A stretch of 17,226 bases of DNA from Acetobacteraceae bacterium (GTDB lineage Bacteria; Pseudomonadota; Alphaproteobacteria; Acetobacterales; Acetobacteraceae). Position 1 is the first letter of the stretch. Every line of letters starts with the position of its first letter. This document shows positions 1 through 7,922 of the stretch, piece by piece. The stretch lies in assembly GCA_030044345.1 (NCBI GenBank), contig JASHVY010000009.1, positions 1-17,226 of the forward strand, read 5' to 3'. The translations under genes and the position numbers were made by a program. The notes beneath the pieces were generated by a model. That model did not search any database. It worked only from the letters and a program-made list of their open reading frames with translations, and was not told the DNA's origin.

Positions 1-324
1 TATTTCCTCAACACGACGCGGCAGGCGGCCGACATCATCGCCGGACTCGGGGCCGACAATATTCGGCTGCAATTCGACATCTACCATTGTCAGATCACCG
101 AGGGCGACGTGACGCGGCGGATGGCGGATCTGCTCGGGCTCATCGCGCATATGCAGATCGCCGATGTGCCGGATCGTCATGAGCCGGGCACCGGGGAGAT
201 CGGCTGGGACTATGTCTTCCGGCGCATCGACGCGCTGGGCTATGCGGGCTTCGTCGGCTGCGAGTACCGCCCGGCCGGCGAGACCGAGGCCGGGCTTGCC
301 TGGCGCGCGCGCTTCGGCGTTTGA
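1..324 (+). CDS. hyi: Hydroxypyruvate isomerase, C-terminal part (5' truncated)
   Basis: The frame is open from the first base of the window and stops with TGA at 322-324, leaving 107 residues. Visible signatures are FDIYHCQITEGD, HMQIADVPDRHEPGTGEI and a closing GYAGFVGCEYRPAG, which match the C-terminal half of the AP-endonuclease-2-like TIM barrel of hydroxypyruvate isomerase. The family interconverts hydroxypyruvate and tartronate semialdehyde in the cytoplasm. The Asp, His and Glu residues in FDIYH, DVPDRHEPG and CEYRP sit where this fold holds its metal and catalytic residues. The next gene, 31 nt downstream, encodes the reductase that uses tartronate semialdehyde, which supports the assignment. 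A glyoxylate carboligase gene might lie upstream, outside the window. The start is not visible. Confidence 0.85.
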   Translation, partial: YFLNTTRQAADIIAGLGADNIRLQFDIYHCQITEGDVTRRMADLLGLIAHMQIADVPDRHEPGTGEIGWDYVFRRIDALGYAGFVGCEYRPAGETEAGLAWRARFGV

Positions 325-355
325 GATCAGGATATCGGGAAAGGACGGAGAGGGC

Positions 356-1237
356 ATGCGGATCGGATTCATCGGCCTTGGCATCATGGGGCGCCCGATG
401 GCGCAGAATCTCGCCAAGGCCGGGCACACGCTCATCGTGCCGGAGCGCAAGAGCCTCACCGCCGAGATGCGGAAGGAAGCCACGGTGGTGGCGGATGCGA
501 AGAGCGTGGCCGCAGGCGCGGAGGTCGTGATCCTGATGGTGCCCGACACGCCGGATGTCGAGCAGGTCTTGTTCGGGCCTGCCGGCGTGGCGGAGGGGCT
601 CAAGCGCGGCACGCTGGTGATCGATATGTCCTCGATCAACCCGATTGCGACACGCGACTTTGCCGCCCGCATCAATGCGCATGGCTGCGATTATCTCGAT
701 GCGCCGGTCTCGGGCGGCGAGGTCGGGGCCAAGCAGGCGAGCCTCACGATCATGGTGGGCGGGCCGGAAGCGGCCTTCGCCAAGGCGCTGCCGCTCTTTC
801 AGCTCATGGGCAAGACCATCACCCATGTCGGCGAGAAGAATGGCGCGGGGCAGATCTGCAAGGTCGCCAATCAGATCATTGTCGCCTGCAATATCCAGGC
901 GGCAGCCGAGGCGCTCGTCTTCGCCGCCAAGGCCGGCGCCGACCCTGCCGTGGTGCGCAAGGCGATCCTCGGCGGATTCGCAGGCTCGCGGGTGCTGGAG
1001 GTGCATGGGGAGCGGATGCTGACCCGCGCTTTCGCGCCGGGCTTCCGCATCCGCCTGCATGAGAAGGACCTTTCGCTTGCGCTCGGTGCCGCACGCGAGC
1101 TTGGTCTTGCGCTTCCGAACACCGCGCTTGCCCAGCAGATGTTCCAGGCGGCGGCGGCGAACGGCGCGGCGGAATCGGATCATTCGGCGCTGGTCACGGC
1201 GGTCGAGCTTCTCGCCGACCAGCGCCTGGCCGGTTGA
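356..1237 (+). CDS. glxR: 2-hydroxy-3-oxopropionate (tartronate semialdehyde) reductase
   Basis: A 293-residue member of the beta-hydroxyacid dehydrogenase family, the usual length. The N-terminus GFIGLGIMGRPMAQNL is the Rossmann dinucleotide-binding motif. DAPVSGGEVGA (about residues 115-125) is the substrate-binding signature, and Lys169 in GQICKVANQI is the expected catalytic lysine. The enzyme reduces tartronate semialdehyde to D-glycerate with NAD(P)H, completing glyoxylate assimilation with the isomerase upstream. I chose ATG 356 because the Rossmann motif begins at once and a purine-rich GGAGAGGG precedes it closely; the open frame runs further up but overlaps hyi. 3-Hydroxyisobutyrate dehydrogenase is a paralogous alternative, made less likely by the hyi neighbour. 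Confidence 0.88.
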   Translation: MRIGFIGLGIMGRPMAQNLAKAGHTLIVPERKSLTAEMRKEATVVADAKSVAAGAEVVILMVPDTPDVEQVLFGPAGVAEGLKRGTLVIDMSSINPIATRDFAARINAHGCDYLDAPVSGGEVGAKQASLTIMVGGPEAAFAKALPLFQLMGKTITHVGEKNGAGQICKVANQIIVACNIQAAAEALVFAAKAGADPAVVRKAILGGFAGSRVLEVHGERMLTRAFAPGFRIRLHEKDLSLALGAARELGLALPNTALAQQMFQAAAANGAAESDHSALVTAVELLADQRLAG

Positions 1238-1283
1238 GACGGGAATTCTCAGGAATCACAAAACCTGGGACGGCAGACCCGTT

Positions 1284-1295
1284 TCTGATATCAGA
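1284..1295. promoter_or_regulatory. 12-bp perfect palindrome, possible operator
   Basis: TCTGATATCAGA is a perfect palindrome in the 132-nt gap between glxR and the XRE-type regulator, about 75 nt before the regulator start. HTH regulators often bind such sites near their own promoter, so autoregulation is a reasonable inference. A 12-bp palindrome is expected several times by chance in a window of this size, so position is the only support. I see no convincing -35/-10 pair beside it. Confidence 0.25.
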
Positions 1296-1369
1296 CCGGG
1301 GGGCAGGAATGTAACACGTCCGGCCGTGGCGGGGGCAGGCCGGGCAGCAACCGGACGGCAAGGACAGCG

Positions 1370-2248
1370 ATGCGATTCAACGAGATCGGTCAGCAATTGC
1401 GGGCGTTCCGCCTCGAATCGGGCCTGCGGGCGGAAGAGGTGGCAGCACGGCTCGGGGTGTCGCGGGCGGCCCTCTATCGCTACGAGAAAGGGGAGGTGAT
1501 CAAGCTCGACACGGTCAAGCGGCTGGCCGAGCTTCTGAAGATCTCGCCCTTGTCGCTGCTCGGGATCGGCATCGAGTACTATACCCGCGCCGCGGCCTTT
1601 CTCGAGCGGCTGCGCCAGCTCGAGGAGACCGCCGATCAGGTGCTCCAGCTCGAGGGGCCGTTCTGCTACCTGACGACCTCCGATTCCTATGACGCGGCGT
1701 TGCGCGAGGTGTTCGAGGCCGCCGCGGAGCGTGCGCCCGCCCCTTCGGGCGTGGGATTCCACGCGGCGGCCGAACAGGCGATGGGAATTCTCGCGCAGCG
1801 CAAGCGGGCCTACGCCCAGCGCAAGCCGAACGTGATCGCGCTTCTCTTCACCGCGGCGATCGAGCGGTTCCTCGCCGCCGGCATTGCCGGCGGGGTGAGC
1901 CTCCCGGAGCGGCTGCGCCGGCATTGCCGCGAGATCGCGATGACCGAGGTGGAGCATATCATCTCGCTGATGGAGGCCGAGCCGATGGGTGTGCAGTTCG
2001 GCCTCCTCAACGGGCCGGAGCCGAGCGGGCCCTTCAGCATCCTGCGCACGCGCGAGCGCACGGCCCTCTCGCTCAATCCTTTCCGGATGGACACCCATCC
2101 CGCGGACCAGACCGGGGTGGCGATGATCACCCACTCCGACGAGGCGGTGGGCGCGCATCAGCGGATTGCCGAGGCGCTGTGGCAGGAGGCGCTCAAGGGG
2201 CCGGCCGGCGCGGTCCGGCTGCGCGAACTGGTGGCTGCCGCACGCTGA
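1370..2248 (+). CDS. XRE-family transcriptional regulator with uncharacterised C-terminal region
   Basis: A 292-residue protein. Residues about 5-60 form a Cro/C1-type helix-turn-helix: IGQQLRAFRLESGL, then the recognition segment AARLGVSRAALYRYEKGE, then KRLAELLKIS. This is a cytoplasmic DNA-binding regulator. The remaining ~230 residues (from GIEYYTRAAAFLERLRQLEE) look helical and globular; I do not recognise a ligand-binding domain and they are not a Cupin or S24 peptidase. Start ATG 1370 is supported by AAGGA at 1360-1364 with 5-nt spacing. The glycosyltransferase frame begins ~20 nt downstream, so co-transcription is possible. The target is unknown; candidates are its own gene (palindrome at 1284), the glyoxylate genes upstream or the polysaccharide genes downstream. 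Confidence 0.85.
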   Translation: MRFNEIGQQLRAFRLESGLRAEEVAARLGVSRAALYRYEKGEVIKLDTVKRLAELLKISPLSLLGIGIEYYTRAAAFLERLRQLEETADQVLQLEGPFCYLTTSDSYDAALREVFEAAAERAPAPSGVGFHAAAEQAMGILAQRKRAYAQRKPNVIALLFTAAIERFLAAGIAGGVSLPERLRRHCREIAMTEVEHIISLMEAEPMGVQFGLLNGPEPSGPFSILRTRERTALSLNPFRMDTHPADQTGVAMITHSDEAVGAHQRIAEALWQEALKGPAGAVRLRELVAAAR

Positions 2249-2268
2249 GCCTGGACCAAGCGGCGGCC

Positions 2269-3399
2269 GTGGCGGCTCGCCCGCCGGGAAACAGGGAGAC
2301 GAGGCCGCTCGCCATCGTGCTGCCGCCGCGGGAGGATTTCTCGCCCGCTGCCGCCGGGGCGATCGGGATCGTGGTGCACCAGCTCGCGCGGACGAGCGGA
2401 CCGGGGTTTCCGCCCCGGGTGATCGGCCTGGCCTCGCCCTTCCCGCCCTATCAGGATGTGCCGTTCACGCCGGTCCATCCGCGCTGGTGGCCGCCGGGTC
2501 CGCATGCCTGGCGCTATGGCCGCGCGGTCCTTCATGGCCTTCGCGATCTGGCGCCTTCGCTGATCGAGGTGCACAACCGGCCCGATGTCGCCCTCTTCCT
2601 GGCCGCGCACGTCACGGATTCCAAGATCGTGCTCTTTCTTCACAACGACCCGCTCGGCATGCGCGCGGCCCGGACATGCGCGGCGCGGCAACGCCTGCTC
2701 GTCCGGCTCGCCGGAGTGGTGACGGTGTCCGACTTTCTGCGCGGGCGCATGCTTGCGGGTATCGCGGAGACGAGAGCGGTTTCCGTGCTGCCGAACCCGA
2801 TCGTCTGCCCGGGCGTGCCGGCGGCCGATCCCGCCCGGCCCCGCGAGAAGCTGCTGCTGTTCGCCGGCAGGGTGGTGCGCGACAAGGGCGCGGATGCCTT
2901 TGTCGCCGCGGTGGAGGCAGTGCTGCCGCGCCTGCCCGGCTGGCGGGCGGAGATGTTCGGCGCCGACCGGTTCGGGCCGGATTCACCGGAGAATGCCTAT
3001 CTGCGCGCGCTGCATCGCCGTGCGGCATCGGCCGGGATTGCCATGCGCGGCTATCGACCGCAGGCGGAGGTGCTGGCGGCGATGGCAAGGGCGGCCATCG
3101 TCGTCGTGCCGAGCCGCTGGGAGGAACCGTTCGGGCTGACCGCGCTCGAGGCGATGGCGGCCGGCGCGGCGCTGATCACCACGCGGCGAGGCGCGCTGCC
3201 GGAAGTGGCCGGGGACGCCGCACGCTATGCCGAGCCCGACCCGCCGGAGGCGCTCGCCGAGGCGATCCTCGCGCTTGCGAGCGACGAGCCGGCGCGGGTG
3301 GCGCTCGGTGCTGCCGGACGCGCCCGTGCCCGGGCGTTCGATCTGGAGCGGGTCGCTTCCCGGCTCGACCGGCTGCGCCGGGAGATTCTGGAAGAGTGA
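2269..3399 (+). CDS. Glycosyltransferase family 4 (GT-B fold)
   Basis: About 376 residues. The N-terminal half contains LPPREDFSPAAAGAIG, and the C-terminal nucleotide-sugar domain contains FAGRVVRDKGADAFVAA and VPSRWEEPFGLTALEAMAAG, the E-x7-E retaining GT4 signature (Glu of EEPFG and Glu of LEAMA). It probably transfers a sugar from a nucleotide donor during lipopolysaccharide or exopolysaccharide assembly at the cytoplasmic face; donor and acceptor cannot be read from sequence. No ATG fits the start. GTG 2269 lies 20 nt after the regulator stop; GTG 2317 is an alternative that would cut into the first strand. Neither has a strong ribosome-binding site. The stop TGA overlaps the GTG start of the O-antigen ligase-like gene, indicating translational coupling. 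Confidence 0.85.
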   Translation: MAARPPGNRETRPLAIVLPPREDFSPAAAGAIGIVVHQLARTSGPGFPPRVIGLASPFPPYQDVPFTPVHPRWWPPGPHAWRYGRAVLHGLRDLAPSLIEVHNRPDVALFLAAHVTDSKIVLFLHNDPLGMRAARTCAARQRLLVRLAGVVTVSDFLRGRMLAGIAETRAVSVLPNPIVCPGVPAADPARPREKLLLFAGRVVRDKGADAFVAAVEAVLPRLPGWRAEMFGADRFGPDSPENAYLRALHRRAASAGIAMRGYRPQAEVLAAMARAAIVVVPSRWEEPFGLTALEAMAAGAALITTRRGALPEVAGDAARYAEPDPPEALAEAILALASDEPARVALGAAGRARARAFDLERVASRLDRLRREILEE

Positions 3400-4739
3400 G
3401 GCGATTCTTGAACCGCGGGGACCTGGCCGATCGGGTTGTCCAGGGAACAGCGATCGGCGCGACGCTGATCCTGCCGCTCTTTCTTCTCTATGGGCGGGCG
3501 GTTGCCGAGGGGATGATCGCGCTCGTCGATCTCTGCTTCCTGATCCGCTGCGCCCGGCAGAAAGAGTGGGCATGGCTCAAGAGCCCCTGGCTCAGGGTCG
3601 GGCTCGCCTGGTGGGGCTGGCTCGTCATCTGCTCCCTGCCGTTCCCGCCTTTCGCCGATAACGGCCTGCACATCTTCGGAGAAGCGCTGGCGGTGCTGCG
3701 GTTCCTCGTCTTCATCGCCGCGCTCGAGCATGTCGTGCTCGCGGATCCGGCTGCGCGGCGCTGGCTTTCGCGCGTTCTTGCCGCCGCCTTCCTCTGGATC
3801 GGCATCGAATCGCTGCAGCAATACATCACCGGCCACAATATCTTCGGCCATCCGATCAACGGCGATGGCGAGCTCACCGGCCCTTTCGACAAGCCGCGCG
3901 CGGGCCCGCCCTTCTCGCGCCTCCTTTTCCCGGTGGTGCTGCCGCCGGTGGCGCGGCTGCTGGCCCGCCCAAGCTTCGGCGGGCGTGCCTTGGGTGTCGT
4001 GCTCATGCTGGCTGCCGTCGCGGTGCAGGTGCTGATCGGCCAGCGCATGCCGCTTCTGCTGGTGGGGCTCGGCCTTCTCGTCACCTTCCTGCTGATGCGT
4101 CGTCTGCGCGTGCTGGTGGTGGTGGCCGTGGTCGCGGCGCTCGCCCTGGTCGGCGCCGCAGCGGTGGTCCGGCCCGATGCCTATTATCGCCTGGTCGAGA
4201 AATTCTCCCGCCAGATGGACCATTTCCGCGCGAGCCCCTACGGCGAGCTCTATGAGCGGGCAACCGTGATGGCGGTGGAGAATCCGCTGCTCGGCCTCGG
4301 CTTCGACGGTTTCCGCGACCATTGCCTGCAGCCGCGCTATGCCCACGACATCACCTTCCTGCTCACCGGGCACAACCGGCAGGGTTATGTTCTGGACAAC
4401 AGGAATGCCTGCAACGAGCATCCCCACAATTTCTATTTCCAGGCCGTGACCGATGCCGGCGTGCCCGGCCTCTTTCTCTATGCGGCGCTCGCCCTCTCCT
4501 GGCTGGTGACGCTTGGCCGCGGGCTCGGGCAGGATGCCGATCCGACGCGGGTCGGGCTCTTCGTTGCCGCCATCATCTTTCTTTGGCCGATCGCCTCCAC
4601 CTCGAGCTATCTCGACATGCCGATGAGCGGCTGGTCCTTCCTGCTGATCGGCTGGGGCCTCGCCGAGGCGCGGGCGGCGCGCCAATCCGCTCGGCGAAAT
4701 AACGCCGGAGCGTGTTCAGTCAGCCTGAACACGCTCTAA
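3396..4739 (+). CDS. O-antigen ligase / polymerase-like (Wzy/WaaL superfamily) membrane protein
   Basis: A 447-residue polytopic inner-membrane protein with about ten or more hydrophobic segments. Typical features of the O-antigen ligase superfamily are a short GQRMPLL turn before a strongly hydrophobic helix (near residues 210-235), then a large periplasmic loop with YGELYERATVMAVENPLLG and NEHPHNFYFQAVTDAGVPG, holding the conserved His-Pro-His-Asn. The family joins or polymerises lipid-linked glycans in the periplasm. The GTG start at 3396 overlaps the glycosyltransferase stop as GTGA; TTG 3408 is an alternative. Pairing with a GT4 gene supports a surface-glycan role. The last residues (CSVSLNTL) are encoded inside a perfect 12-bp hairpin, so the natural C-terminus may have been extended by repeat or terminator DNA. 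Ligase versus polymerase cannot be decided. Confidence 0.82.
   Translation: MRRFLNRGDLADRVVQGTAIGATLILPLFLLYGRAVAEGMIALVDLCFLIRCARQKEWAWLKSPWLRVGLAWWGWLVICSLPFPPFADNGLHIFGEALAVLRFLVFIAALEHVVLADPAARRWLSRVLAAAFLWIGIESLQQYITGHNIFGHPINGDGELTGPFDKPRAGPPFSRLLFPVVLPPVARLLARPSFGGRALGVVLMLAAVAVQVLIGQRMPLLLVGLGLLVTFLLMRRLRVLVVVAVVAALALVGAAAVVRPDAYYRLVEKFSRQMDHFRASPYGELYERATVMAVENPLLGLGFDGFRDHCLQPRYAHDITFLLTGHNRQGYVLDNRNACNEHPHNFYFQAVTDAGVPGLFLYAALALSWLVTLGRGLGQDADPTRVGLFVAAIIFLWPIASTSSYLDMPMSGWSFLLIGWGLAEARAARQSARRNNAGACSVSLNTL
4707..4737. terminator. Strong hairpin across the ligase stop codon
   Basis: The left arm at 4708-4719 (GGAGCGTGTTCAG without its first G) pairs perfectly over 12 bp with CTGAACACGCTC at 4725-4736, with a 5-nt loop and a possible extra G-T pair. 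It lies at the 3' end of the O-antigen ligase-like gene and facing the convergent gene at 4775, so it could terminate both. No clear U-tract follows on either strand, so it may also be a dispersed palindromic repeat. Confidence 0.5.
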
Positions 4740-4764
4740 GAGCGGGATGCGTTCGCTCCCGCTC
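4740..4764. terminator. Second hairpin between convergent genes
   Basis: GAGCGGGA at 4740-4747 pairs with TCCCGCTC at 4757-4764, and GCG/CGC can extend the stem past a bulged T. It lies in the 35-nt gap between the convergent ligase-like and N-formylglutamate amidohydrolase genes, directly after the hairpin at 4707-4737. A bidirectional terminator is the simplest reading; there is no T-run. Confidence 0.45.
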
Positions 4765-4774
4765 CATACCCGCT

Positions 4775-5647
4775 CTATACGGGGAAAAGGCTTCCTCCCT
4801 TGCCGCAGAGCTCGCACAGAAGCCTTTCCATGCTTTGCTGGATGCGTTGGAAGCCGGGCAGACGCTCGATCCGCTGCTCGTCCATGTAGAGATCGCGCGC
4901 GACCTCCAACTGCAGGGCATGCACGCCCTCCCGCGGACGGCCGTAATGGCGGGTGATATAGCCGCCAGAATAGGGATCGTTGCGACGGACGCGGTAGCCG
5001 AGACCGACCAGGATCTCTTCGATGAGCCGCACCGTCCGTTCGTCGCAGGTGGTGCCATGGGCATCCCCCAGGACGAAATCGACACGCCGGCCGGCCGGCA
5101 CGGAAGGCGCGGGCATCGAGTGGCAGTCGATCAGGAGGCAGGCGCCGAAGGCCGCGCGGGTTTCGGCGATGAGAGCGCCGAGGCAGGCGTGATAGGGCTC
5201 CCAGCAGCAGCGGATGCGCGCCTCGGCCTCCGCGAAAGCGAGCTTGTCGCGATAGATCGCCGAGCCGGACGCGACGACACGAGCGATGGTGCCGAGGCCG
5301 GCGCCGATGCGCGGGCTCGAGCTGTTCACCCAGGGGGGCAGAGGTTCGGAGAACATCTCCGGATCGAGTTCCCAGGGCTCGCGATTGGCATCGCAGAAGG
5401 CCCGGGGAAAGGAGGCGGCGAGCAGCGGCGCGCCATGGCGGGGCGCCGCGGCAAAGAGCTCATCGACGAAGCTGTCCTCGCTCCGGCGGAGGCTGAGCGG
5501 ATCGAGGCGGGACGCGGCAAGGAAGGCGGCGGGGTAGTCGCGGCCCGAATGGGGCGAGGTGAAGATGAGGGGCGCGATCTGACGCGCCGGGCGATGCAGC
5601 GCGATGGGAGGTAAGGCGGATTGGACGGCGGGCGGCGGCAGATCCAT
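4775..5647 (-). CDS. N-formylglutamate amidohydrolase family protein
   Basis: A 290-residue protein matching the N-formylglutamate amidohydrolase family (PF05013). Signatures in order: FTSPHSGRDYP (His33), RRSEDSFVDELF (residues 54-65), LLIDCHSMPAP (His176), VDFVLGDAHG (residues 189-198), NDPYSGGYITRHYG, and ALQLEVARDLYMDE. The His and Glu residues in these motifs are the expected zinc and catalytic set. The family hydrolyses N-formylglutamate to glutamate and formate, the last step of one histidine-degradation route. No other hut gene is visible here, so the true substrate could differ. I chose ATG at 5645-5647, because the longer frame begins only at a TTG (5749) and adds 34 low-complexity residues. 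Neither start has a good ribosome-binding site. It is convergent with the ligase and divergent from the tkt operon. Confidence 0.82.
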   Translation of the reverse strand: MDLPPPAVQSALPPIALHRPARQIAPLIFTSPHSGRDYPAAFLAASRLDPLSLRRSEDSFVDELFAAAPRHGAPLLAASFPRAFCDANREPWELDPEMFSEPLPPWVNSSSPRIGAGLGTIARVVASGSAIYRDKLAFAEAEARIRCCWEPYHACLGALIAETRAAFGACLLIDCHSMPAPSVPAGRRVDFVLGDAHGTTCDERTVRLIEEILVGLGYRVRRNDPYSGGYITRHYGRPREGVHALQLEVARDLYMDEQRIERLPGFQRIQQSMERLLCELCGKGGSLFPV

Positions 5648-5745
5648 CGGGCGGGGAGTGAAGCCGCTCGGCGAGGCTTTGTCATCAGGGAACAGCCCCG
5701 CCGCCGGAGAGAGGGAAGCCTGTGACCGCGCTGCATCCCAGTATG

Positions 5746-5767
5746 CCAATGATGGGCCAATGATGGG
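5746..5767. repeat. Tandem 11-bp direct repeat upstream of tkt
   Basis: CCAATGATGGG occurs twice head to tail (5746-5756 and 5757-5767) in the region between the divergent amidohydrolase and transketolase genes. A repeat of about one helical turn in a promoter region could be a regulator binding site, but no known motif is recognised. Confidence 0.55.
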
Positions 5768-5852
5768 TCAACGGGAGATTGTTCCTTTCCCGGAGGGCGG
5801 GTTGCGCACCTCCGGCTGTCCGGTCATGTTGTCCGAAGGCCGCATCCCAGAG

Positions 5853-5876
5853 GTTGACTAAGCCGTTGACCAAGCA
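5853..5876. repeat. Imperfect tandem 12-bp repeat upstream of tkt
   Basis: GTTGACTAAGCC (5853-5864) is followed directly by GTTGACCAAGCA (5865-5876), differing at two positions. Each copy contains TTGAC, which resembles a -35 element, but no matching -10 is seen at 16-18 nt. The rest of the ~280-nt gap (5648-5931) holds no gene and presumably contains promoters for both divergent units. Confidence 0.45.
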
Positions 5877-5931
5877 AGAGTCTTCCGACCTGTCGCCGAA
5901 CTCTGCGCGGGGTGCGCCGGCAGAGCCGCCG

Positions 5932-7905
5932 GTGCCGCCTGTCGGGCATGAGCGGCACATGGCGAATGCGCTGAGGGCGCTCGCCATCGATGCGGTCGAG
6001 GCCGCGAAATCCGGCCATCCGGGCATGCCGCTCGGCATGGCGGACGCGGCGAGCGTGCTCTGGACACGCTTTCTCAAGTTCGATGCCGCCGACCCGAGCT
6101 GGCCGGATCGTGACCGCTTCGTGCTCTCGGCCGGTCACGGCTCGATGCTGCTCTACGCGCTTCTCTATCTCACCGGCTTTGCCGGGATGGAGATGGAGGC
6201 GCTGCGACGATTCCGGCAGCTCCATTCGGTGGCGGCGGGGCATCCGGAGGCTGGGCTGCATCCGGCGATCGAGACGACTACGGGCCCGCTCGGACAGGGA
6301 CTGGCGACCGCCGTCGGCATGGTCCTCGCCGAGCGCCTGCTGGCCGCGCGGTTCGGCCGCAGCCTCGTCGATCACCGGACCTGGGTGATCGCCTCGGACG
6401 GCGACCTGATGGAGGGGATCAGCCATGAGGCGGCGTCGCTCGCCGGTCATCTCAGGCTCGCCCGCCTCACCGTGCTCTATGACGACAATGCGATCTCGAT
6501 CGATGGGCCGACCGAGCTCGCCACGTCGGATGATCCGCTGAAGCGTTTCGCCGCCCTCGGCTGGGCCGTGAAACGGGTGGACGGTTTCGATCCCGCCGCG
6601 GTGGCGGCGGCGCTCGCGGCTTCCGGCCGGTCCCAGCGCCCGAGCCTGATCGCCTGCCGCACGATCATCGGCTATGGCGCGCCGCACAAGGCCGGCACCG
6701 CCGCCGCCCACGGGTCCGCGCTTGGCGCGGAAGAGGCGGCCGCCACGAAGCGGGCGCTCGGCTGGGGCGCGCCGCCGTTCACAGTGCCGGAGGATCTCCT
6801 CGCCTCCTGGCGGACGGCCGGCGCGCGCGGTGCGGCGCAGCGGCGCGCCTGGCTCAGGCGGCTCGCGCACCATCCGCTGCGGGGCGAGTTCGAGCGGGTG
6901 ATGTCCGGCCGGCTGCCGGATGCCGCCCACGCGGCTCTTGCCGCGCTGAAGGCCGAGCTCATCGGCACCCGGGCGAAGCTCGCGACCCGCCAGGCAAGCC
7001 AGAAGGTGCTCGATGTGCTGGTGCCTGCCGTGCCGGAGCTGATCGGCGGGTCCGCCGATCTCAGCCCTTCCACCTTGACCGAGGTGCGCGGCATGACTGC
7101 CGTCGCCCCGGGCAATTATGCCGGCCGCTATATCCATTACGGCGTGCGCGAGCATGGCATGGCCGCGGCCATGAACGGCATGGCGCGGCATGGCGGCATC
7201 ATTCCCTATGGCGGCACCTTCCTCGTCTTCAGCGACTATATGCGTCCGGCGATCCGTCTCGCGGCGCTGATGGGGACGCGGGCGATCTATGTGCTGACGC
7301 ATGATTCGATCGGTCTTGGCGAGGATGGCCCCACGCATCAGCCGATCGAGCAGCTCGCCTCCCTGCGCGCGATGCCCAATCTCTTCGTCTTCCGCCCTGC
7401 GGATGCGGCGGAGACGGCCGAATGCTGGGAGCTTGCGCTCCGCCGCGCGGAGGGGCCGAGCGCGCTCGCTCTCTCGCGTCAGGCGCTGCCTGCGTTGCGT
7501 GCCGAGGCCGGGGAATCCCTTTCGGCGCGCGGCGGCTATGTGCTCGCCGAGGCGGATGGCGAGCGGCGCGCGACGCTGATCGCGAGCGGCTCGGAGGTGG
7601 CGATCGCGATGCAGGCGCGGGAGGCGCTGGCAGCGCTCGGGATGCCGGTCGCCGTCGTCTCGCTGCCCTGCTGGGAGCTCTTTTCCGCCCAGGATTCCTC
7701 CTACCGCGAAGCCGTGCTCGGCGCAGGCCTGCGTGTGGGCATCGAGGCGGCCGGAGGCTTCGGCTGGGAGCGCTGGCTCGGTGCCGACGGCATTTTCATC
7801 GGCATGCGCGGGTTCGGCGCTTCGGCGCCGGCCGAGGATCTCTATCGGCATTTCGGCATCACGTCCGCGGCGGTGGCCGAAGCGGTTCGCGAGCGGGTGG
7901 GCTGA
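5932..7905 (+). CDS. tkt: Transketolase
   Basis: Full transketolase: N-terminal thiamine diphosphate domain with KSGHPGMPLGMADAA, TTGPLGQGLATAVGM and the metal/TPP motif SDGDLMEGISHEAASLAGHL followed by YDDNAISIDG; middle pyrimidine domain with YGVREHGMAAAMNG (catalytic Glu) and GLGEDGPTHQPIEQLA; and a C-terminal domain with GFGWERWLGADG. It transfers two-carbon units between ketose and aldose phosphates in the pentose phosphate or Calvin cycle. The start is uncertain. The family usually has a few residues before the MANALRAL segment, so GTG 5932 (657 residues) fits best; ATG 5959 gives 648 residues, and TTG 5866 or 5854 are longer options. None has a good ribosome-binding site. It is first gene of a tight operon with gap and pgk. 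Confidence 0.93.
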   Translation: MPPVGHERHMANALRALAIDAVEAAKSGHPGMPLGMADAASVLWTRFLKFDAADPSWPDRDRFVLSAGHGSMLLYALLYLTGFAGMEMEALRRFRQLHSVAAGHPEAGLHPAIETTTGPLGQGLATAVGMVLAERLLAARFGRSLVDHRTWVIASDGDLMEGISHEAASLAGHLRLARLTVLYDDNAISIDGPTELATSDDPLKRFAALGWAVKRVDGFDPAAVAAALAASGRSQRPSLIACRTIIGYGAPHKAGTAAAHGSALGAEEAAATKRALGWGAPPFTVPEDLLASWRTAGARGAAQRRAWLRRLAHHPLRGEFERVMSGRLPDAAHAALAALKAELIGTRAKLATRQASQKVLDVLVPAVPELIGGSADLSPSTLTEVRGMTAVAPGNYAGRYIHYGVREHGMAAAMNGMARHGGIIPYGGTFLVFSDYMRPAIRLAALMGTRAIYVLTHDSIGLGEDGPTHQPIEQLASLRAMPNLFVFRPADAAETAECWELALRRAEGPSALALSRQALPALRAEAGESLSARGGYVLAEADGERRATLIASGSEVAIAMQAREALAALGMPVAVVSLPCWELFSAQDSSYREAVLGAGLRVGIEAAGGFGWERWLGADGIFIGMRGFGASAPAEDLYRHFGITSAAVAEAVRERVG

Positions 7906-7922
7906 AAGGGGAGGGGCAGCGC

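Noticed and set aside
140..1183. Open frame of 347 codons on the minus strand opposite glxR
   Set aside because: Shadow of a confirmed gene, with Arg- and His-rich composition.
2166..3395. Long in-frame upstream extension of the O-antigen ligase-like gene
   Set aside because: It overlaps the glycosyltransferase completely and reads as an Arg/Gly/Ala-rich shadow; the GTG at 3396 gives a sensible start.
3225..4685. Open frame of 486 codons on the minus strand, antisense to the O-antigen ligase-like gene
   Set aside because: Very rich in Glu, Gln, His and Arg, as expected from reading a hydrophobic GC-rich gene in reverse; no recognisable domain.
4712..5614. Plus-strand open frame of 300 codons opposite the N-formylglutamate amidohydrolase gene
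   Set aside because: The minus strand has all family motifs; this frame has none and begins in a terminator hairpin.
5824..7851. Open frame of 675 codons on the minus strand, antisense to transketolase
   Set aside because: It is a codon-bias shadow: composition is dominated by Arg, His, Gly and Glu, no family motif is visible, and the plus strand encodes an unambiguous transketolase.
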